This document shows, piece by piece, positions 58,963 to 64,000 of a DNA stretch of 64,000 nt (position 1 is its first letter; every line of letters begins with the position of its first letter). Location of the stretch: the NCBI GenBank assembly GCA_036250195.1, contig JAVHZZ010000002.1:364355124-364419123 (forward strand). Reading direction: 5' to 3'. The notes beneath the pieces are model-generated. The model did not search any database and was not told the origin of the DNA. It worked only from the letters and a program-made list of their open reading frames with translations. Source of the stretch: Mixophyes australis (Eukaryota > Chordata > Amphibia > Anura > Limnodynastidae). The position numbers and the translations under genes were made by a program.

Positions 58963-58970
58963 CCCCCTTC

Positions 58971-59060
58971 ATTACCACACTGTGCCCTCCATCACACTTT
59001 TGCCCCGTCATCACACTGTGCTCCCTTCATCGTCACACTCGCCCACCTTCATACTCACAC
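58971..59060 (+). repeat. Satellite remainder after the MITE
   Basis: ATTACCACACTGTGCCCTCC resumes the unit exactly where it was interrupted, then degenerates (TTTGCCCCGTCATCACACTG, CACTCGCCCACCTTCATAC). Confidence 0.85.
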
Positions 59061-60084
59061 TTTGGGAGGAGAACGTATATTATTGGCTCAAACAACCTCC
59101 TTGTATTGTGGATGTAAAGTGGAAATATTTACCATCTTTATTGCAAAATGTAAAAGCTTTAAATTTGAAAAACTCTTAAAGGAGACCACCAAATCTATGA
59201 ATACAGCATTAGTGTGCCTTGACTAGTAACAAAACATTTGCTATATACCAAATATAGTAAAGTCTCTCTCCTTTATAGATCATCAGAATATCATCTGTAA
59301 TTATAGTAGTAAAACTGTGAAACTCCCTCTGGGTTGTAATGGTGGGTTAAAGTGTAGGTGTACTTTTACAGCAGCCTTTTTTGCTGCTGACCTCTCTGAA
59401 ATACCTTCTGACTGTATACTAACCTGTCCAGTACCTGCGTAAAGCAACTGTAACATGAACGAAAAAAGTTTGAGATTAATTTCTAGTCTGAAGTACTGTA
59501 GACATGGACTGATTCATTTATCGGAAAATGACAAGTTTTCTTCCATGCATCCTCAAATGTTATTTTTACAGCTCTAGTTGGAAAAGCCCTGTCTTGTAAT
59601 GCAATTTCTTTTAATTAGGAAACTTACAAGGGTAATATTGACAGGATACTCTGCCCTTCTTCATAATCACATAATGTATTACTGGCCCCTTTTTTCTTTA
59701 CTTACCTTTCTATGAACTTCTCTTCTGTCTTCTCTTCCCCTTCTGTCTTCTTTTCTTTTCTGTAGTTGTACTGTCTAGGGGGCTCCTCTCTGAAAAGTGT
59801 TGGGACGTGATGACGTCACGCCCGACAATGTCAGTGACAATGGACTGGACCAAAGAGCTCAGTGAACACAGGGGCGCTGCAGCCAGTATTTTTATTTATT
59901 TATTCTTTGCTGGGCTGGTGGACAGCGGGGAAGACAGGCGGGTGAAGCATGTCCCTCATATGGCACCACCACCCCCCCCCGCCTTGCTTGCCCCGCTTAC
60001 TGCGTTCCGCTGCCAGTAGTGAGGAACACCCATGATCTGCCCATTGTCCTCTGCATTATGTATTAATTCCAAAAACCTTTGTGC
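59061..60084. other. No gene recognised (about 1 kb)
   Basis: A GC-richer patch at 59800-60020 (GACGTGATGACGTCACGCCC is a palindromic CRE-like TGACGTCA at 59810-59817) has a 70-codon frame without motifs. Confidence 0.4.
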
Positions 60085-60240
60085 ACAGGGGTGTAACTAG
60101 ATATTTGTGGGTCCTATAGTAAAGTGTTGTAAGGGCCCCCATGATGAAAAACTCACATATACACACAGGGTTTTATCAGGTCCATCTTAGATGTGGGCCT
60201 CATAGCAGCTACACCCCCTGCACCCCTGGTAGTTACTACC
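60085..60240. repeat. GGGCCCC-rich dispersed repeat
   Basis: AGGGGTGTAACTAGATATTT, GTAAGGGCCCCCATGATG, GGGCCTCATAGCAGCTACAC and CACCCCTGGTAGTTAC form imperfect terminal inverted repeats (GTAACTA...TAGTTAC). Related to 38405-38530. Confidence 0.6.
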
Positions 60241-61489
60241 TTGTTTGTGCAGTTGTACACTCTAATACCCATGTGATATAGTATACCTCACAATGTTTCT
60301 ATTGTTGGTTTTAGGATAGTGTGTGCATGCCAGTGTGTGCATGGCAGTGTGTGCATGTGATGGGGTTGTGGTCACACTACACAGGGATGTACTGCTTTTT
60401 GGGCATTCCATGACCCCCAGTGTTGTAGCCAGTACTACCGCCAGCTCCTTTCTCCTCACCTAAAAACATCCTTTTAATGCTGCACGCACGTGCCCTGTGC
60501 ACACATGACATTAAAGGGACGCTTGTCAGAGGGGCAGACTTCACTATTGTCCTAACCTGCAGGACGACAGCACAGTCCTCTTAAACCTGGACTATTTCAC
60601 CTAAATCGGGACAGCTGAGAGGCCAGGAAATAGGTCTTAAGCCAAGAAACATCCTTACACTCAAAATTTACTTTTTTTTTTTTTTTTAATCAAAAGTTTC
60701 TCTGGCTGATTAAGCAAGCACTATATAAGCAAACATGGATTAGAACTAACCCAGAAAATTGGCGAGTTCTGGTGGAGCCAAAGAATGCTGTGAGCTATAC
60801 AGCAAGCTTGCTGCTTTGGTACAATGGCAGAGATGTGCTTAGTAAGGCGAAATTTTACAGTCATTAGGAAATAAATGCAGCAGTACGCTTTACATTCATA
60901 ACTCAGCAGAGTGTAGGTGTGTCTAATGACTAATCTATTTAAATCACATTAACATGTGCAGACACCCATTAAAAGGCACCTGCCTTGTATTTGCATCTAA
61001 TTGGAAGTATACTTAAAATGCCTGTTCTTAATTTGATATGGCTTGTAAATTATGTGCATATGTGGACCAGGTGCAAATCAGACTGAGCTGATTATTTTCT
61101 TTTTCCGCACAGTACAAGCTGATGATGTGTGATTGACGTAGGTGTTCTATTGATTTTGTATATTTTATAGAATTACTTGATGTTTGCAGATAAACTTAGG
61201 TACAAGCAATGGTCACAAAAGCTGCACATATAGTAAGAGCATAGGGTAAGGAAGAGTGTACCTTCCAACATCACCCATTCCGCTGTGCCTTTAATGATGT
61301 GCTATTATTTTTATGAATGGATACATATATTAGCACACATTCTAGCAGCTTTATTTTTATACTTACGCAGCTATGAATATGCCAGATATTTGTCTAAATA
61401 AATGAAGGCAATTTGTTGCATAAAATACCTAATTCACAATATAATCAATGCTTAGTAGTCTGGAGGGAGAGGGGAGAGACTTACAAAAC
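60241..61489. other. Repeat-poor, no gene recognised
   Basis: One T-run at about 60672-60687 and a GTGTGCATG triple repeat at 60319-60358. 60690-61150 is unique-looking, with CATTTAACATGTG-type AT cores but no product. Confidence 0.45.
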
Positions 61490-61635
61490 CCTTTGAAAAG
61501 GAAAAAGTGGAGGTGTTGTCCCTAGCAATTAATCATTTATTTAGTACATTCTACAAAATGATATCTAGAACGTGATTGGTTGCTGTAGGCGACGCCTCCA
61601 CTTTTTCGTTTTAGAAGGCTTAGTAAATATACCCC
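61490..61635. mobile_element. Palindromic MITE, diverged copy
   Basis: AAAAAGTGGAGGTGTTGTCC on the left, and GTGATTGGTTGCTGTAGGCG and TTAGTAAATATACCCCC on the right. The left arm is partly deleted; the CCAAT box survives only in the right arm. Confidence 0.75.
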
Positions 61636-62869
61636 CATGTGCTTGCAGTCAGGCCTAGAAGCAGAATTCAGTTAGGGAACTACAGCAGAAAACAGAGTTT
61701 TGGCACAATTAAGCAGAACATAAAATACTCTATAGTTAATTATCTTATGGCGCACCTGATCATCAGAAAGCAAACTCCATCAATTTATACCACATCCACT
61801 ATGACATGATGTGCAAGTTATTTCTTGTTATATTTCTATATTACAAATATTATTTTATCTGCACTAAAATGTTGGATTCCATTGCACAATAAGAATGAAA
61901 GAAGCCTTATTACAATGTACTGAAGTTTTCTTGATGAATTTCATTTTATAATAAGCCCAATATGATGTTAACTTGCATTTTTTTTTTGGACTGGGCACTT
62001 TCCTATTTCACTCTTTCAATTCAGAGAATTACTTCATTAGTCCCTGTTACGTACCATACAAAAATACAGATTGGATGGACACATGAAAATGCAAATAAAA
62101 TTGACTGAAAACACTTAATTCTTGGCTACCATAAAGCAATATTGAAGAAGGACTATGTTGGTGTATAACGTGAACCACAGTATATATTTGAAGAAACAAA
62201 AAGTAATTTCAATTTTGTAGAGGTTCCTTCCTCTTCCTTGAGGGCTCTCAATGCCACTTCTATTTTACAAGCTGTTAAGGAAGTTTGACTGTCAAGAAGG
62301 AATCTGCTAATTAGTCTCAAGCACACTGATGATAGTGAGAACTAAGATAAGGAGTGACATTCCAAAATGGCTCTTCAAGTACCTCTAATGAGCTTCTTCT
62401 TGATAAACAAGTGCTTTAATCTTTAGGATAGAGTATGTTGTTCAGATTCAAGTTCATCTCCCATCTCCCTATTAAACCACATTTAGTCCATCAAGTTCAC
62501 CAGGATCGCTACCTGCTGCATTTATTGCTAATTAGATTAAGGATTCTTTACATACGTGATGCTGGCACCATGGCGTGCTTACTGAACATGTCATGGTTTT
62601 CTAGCTGCAATTCCATAGCAACAAGCGCTTCTCTTGGGAAGACTGTAGATGCTGAACAACACAAATCAGTTACCATGTTTTGTATTGTTGACGACGCCTG
62701 TTCTTAAACAGGAGCAAGTTAAAATTTATGTTAATAATCTGCAAGCAAAAAAATGGTTCACGTAAAACCCCCTATGGCATCATTTAGAAGACTGCAAATA
62801 GGCTTTAAAGGGATATCAACTTTTAACTATTATCAACCAAACCCATGACTGTCCCATTCACCAATTTAT
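61636..62869. other. Repeat-poor, no gene recognised
   Basis: 62225-62720 is non-repetitive, with TAATTAG/CTAATTAG-type cores (for example TGCTAATTAGATTAAGG at about 62526-62542). A 90-codon frame at 62435-62707 is motif-free. Confidence 0.45.
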
Positions 62870-63133
62870 GATATTGTGACACAAGGTTATCCAGCTGGTA
62901 AAAAATGGTTTCAGTGGCAATTTTATGCAGCTTTGGCAGTACCATGGACAGGTCCCAATGTAAGGTACAGACACTGTTACCTGGAGAGACATTTCAGGGG
63001 AGCACCAGATTCTAGGAACTGCAATGTTCCCAGAGAAGACCAGCACCAAGGACATTATATAATAGTGGACATCCCTACGCAGGCACTTGACTATGCGCAC
63101 AATGCAGTACAGTTACTCCCTACCCTAATGTGA
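62867..63133 (+). other. Unrecognised 85-codon open frame
   Basis: Encodes a peptide with balanced composition (KKWFQWQFYAALAVPWTGPN, RHCYLERHFRGAPDSRNCNV, YIIVDIPTQALDYAHNAVQL). It is less low-complexity than typical chance ORFs here. I recognise no family and saw no clear splice sites, so it may be chance or a relic exon. Confidence 0.2.
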
Positions 63134-63800
63134 TGCTGAAAATCAGGCTTCTGCCAGTCCCTGTGTCAGCTTATGTTTTTGCATTTATATGTATACTTTA
63201 AAGTCAAAAAAATAATCCAAAAAAGTGTGTTAAAAATCCTATAGAATAAAAAAAATACACACCGTTCATAAATAAGGTATAATTATTATATATATTGCTG
63301 TAAACATTACAAGTTAAAGAAAAAAATGAAGAAATATATTTGTAATGTAAAACTAAATGAGTAAAAATAACAATAAATTGCATCAAAACCATGTCTAGGA
63401 GCATAAAATAGCAACATTTTCCTGTGTTACCCACAAAAAAATGCAATTTGTCCCAAAGATGTTTGCTTGGGTAGTCTACAAAATTAATAATGGTAATTCC
63501 TTGTCCAACTTACTGTACAGAGGAATTGTGATAATAGCTCTGGTCAATTTGGGTTAAAGTACATATAATACTTGAGGGGTTAGATACTTAAATTTTTGCT
63601 GTAAAACCACAACAAAACCTCCATTTTAATAGAAACTTAAATTGCTCACATTTATTTTCCTTTCTTATCGCAGTGATAAGAAATGAATTAACATGACAAT
63701 TTATTAATAGTAATTAGCTGTGGCAACGGCTCTGATAGGAGCCTTTTCCAGCAAACAATCTAAAGTATCACAATCACTTTATTTATTTTATATGGCCAAG
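63134..63800. other. No gene recognised (about 0.65 kb)
   Basis: Strongly AT-rich, with no repeat ends or motif-bearing frames. Confidence 0.5.
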
Positions 63801-64000
63801 CAAAATTGGCGATGGCAAAAGGACGAAACCTTCTGGGGAGGGATCCTAAGATCCCTATAGGTTATAACAGTTAGCTCCATCTTCAGAGGGCGTTAGCTAC
63901 TGAGATCAAGATCCTAATTTCCGAGCTTGATAATTAGGGCTAAATCCTAGTCCCCATAGACACCTATGGGGACTGGATTTGCGATTGAAGATGCTGGAAC
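63801..64000 (+). repeat. Partial palindromic repeat running off the window
   Basis: AGTCCCCATAG pairs with CTATGGGGACT across a 4-bp loop (63949-63974), inside GC-richer sequence (CTTCTGGGGAGGGATCCTAA). This looks like the start of a dispersed foldback element whose other part lies beyond the window. Confidence 0.4.

Noticed and set aside
59810..59817. TGACGTCA, a perfect CRE-type palindrome
   Set aside because: A single 8-bp site is expected by chance at this scale, and no promoter or gene was seen next to it.

Overview
The window looks like intergenic or intronic DNA from a large, repeat-rich vertebrate genome, most likely an anuran amphibian. That call rests on repeat content seen by eye: a short palindromic element built around a GCAACCAATCAG core (8 copies or fragments), tRNA-derived SINEs with a V-SINE-type core and a shared AAGCGCTACGGAAT tail, Tc1-like transposons in several lineages, a Tx1/L1-type LINE, a vertebrate copia-like element and a chromodomain Ty3/gypsy element. 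No single repeat fixes the species. I recognise no intact host gene, no tRNA or rRNA gene and no CRISPR array. The long open frames are transposon-derived; most short ones are chance. Layout, left half. 0.06-1.74 kb: decayed Ty1/copia pol, split by a palindromic MITE. 2.4-9.1 kb: MITEs, SINE tails, a decayed Tc1 and a 548-bp hAT-type non-autonomous element with an 8-bp target-site duplication (TSD). 9.27-12.83 kb: a minus-strand 5'-truncated Tx1/L1-type LINE with poly(A), AATAAA signal and an 18-bp TSD. 13-16 kb: low-complexity AT-rich DNA with no recognised feature. 16.28-17.39 kb: Tc1 copy with a damaged transposase. 17.8-29.9 kb: mostly unrecognised sequence with scattered SINE tails, a GC-rich foldback element and an internally deleted Tc1. 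29.95-31.0 kb: GC-rich nested hairpin element abutting a probable solo gypsy LTR. Layout, right half. 31.4-37 kb: repeat-poor, with candidate conserved non-coding stretches. 37.2-37.7 kb: 31-bp tandem array plus a (CA)n run. 39.7-40.0 kb: second GC-rich foldback element with a 5-bp TSD. 41.0-41.35 kb: 21-bp minisatellite. 42.7-43.3 kb: an unrecognised coding-like stretch. 43.6-47.9 kb: SINEs, a terminal-inverted-repeat element and a nested hAT MITE. 48.73-50.63 kb: a DNA transposon with inverted terminal repeats of about 170 bp, carrying a V-SINE in one arm and a decayed ORF that I cannot place in a superfamily with certainty. 51.6-52.4 kb: Rex1/CR1-type LINE endonuclease remnant. 53.0-57.67 kb: a nearly readable minus-strand chromodomain Ty3/gypsy element with part of its 5' end deleted. 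58.1-59.05 kb: an 85-bp satellite interrupted in register by a hAT MITE with a perfect 8-bp TSD. 59-64 kb: repeat-poor DNA with one more MITE and a partial palindromic repeat at the window edge. The parts do not form a pathway. What the window records is layered transposition: MITE into copia, SINE into a transposon arm, hAT MITE into a satellite, hAT MITE into another MITE. Insertion hallmarks are clear enough to give relative ages. Within the limits of reading by eye I found no convincing new functional system. The best candidates for novelty are the 48.7-50.6 kb transposon and the GC-rich foldback family with 5-bp TSDs.
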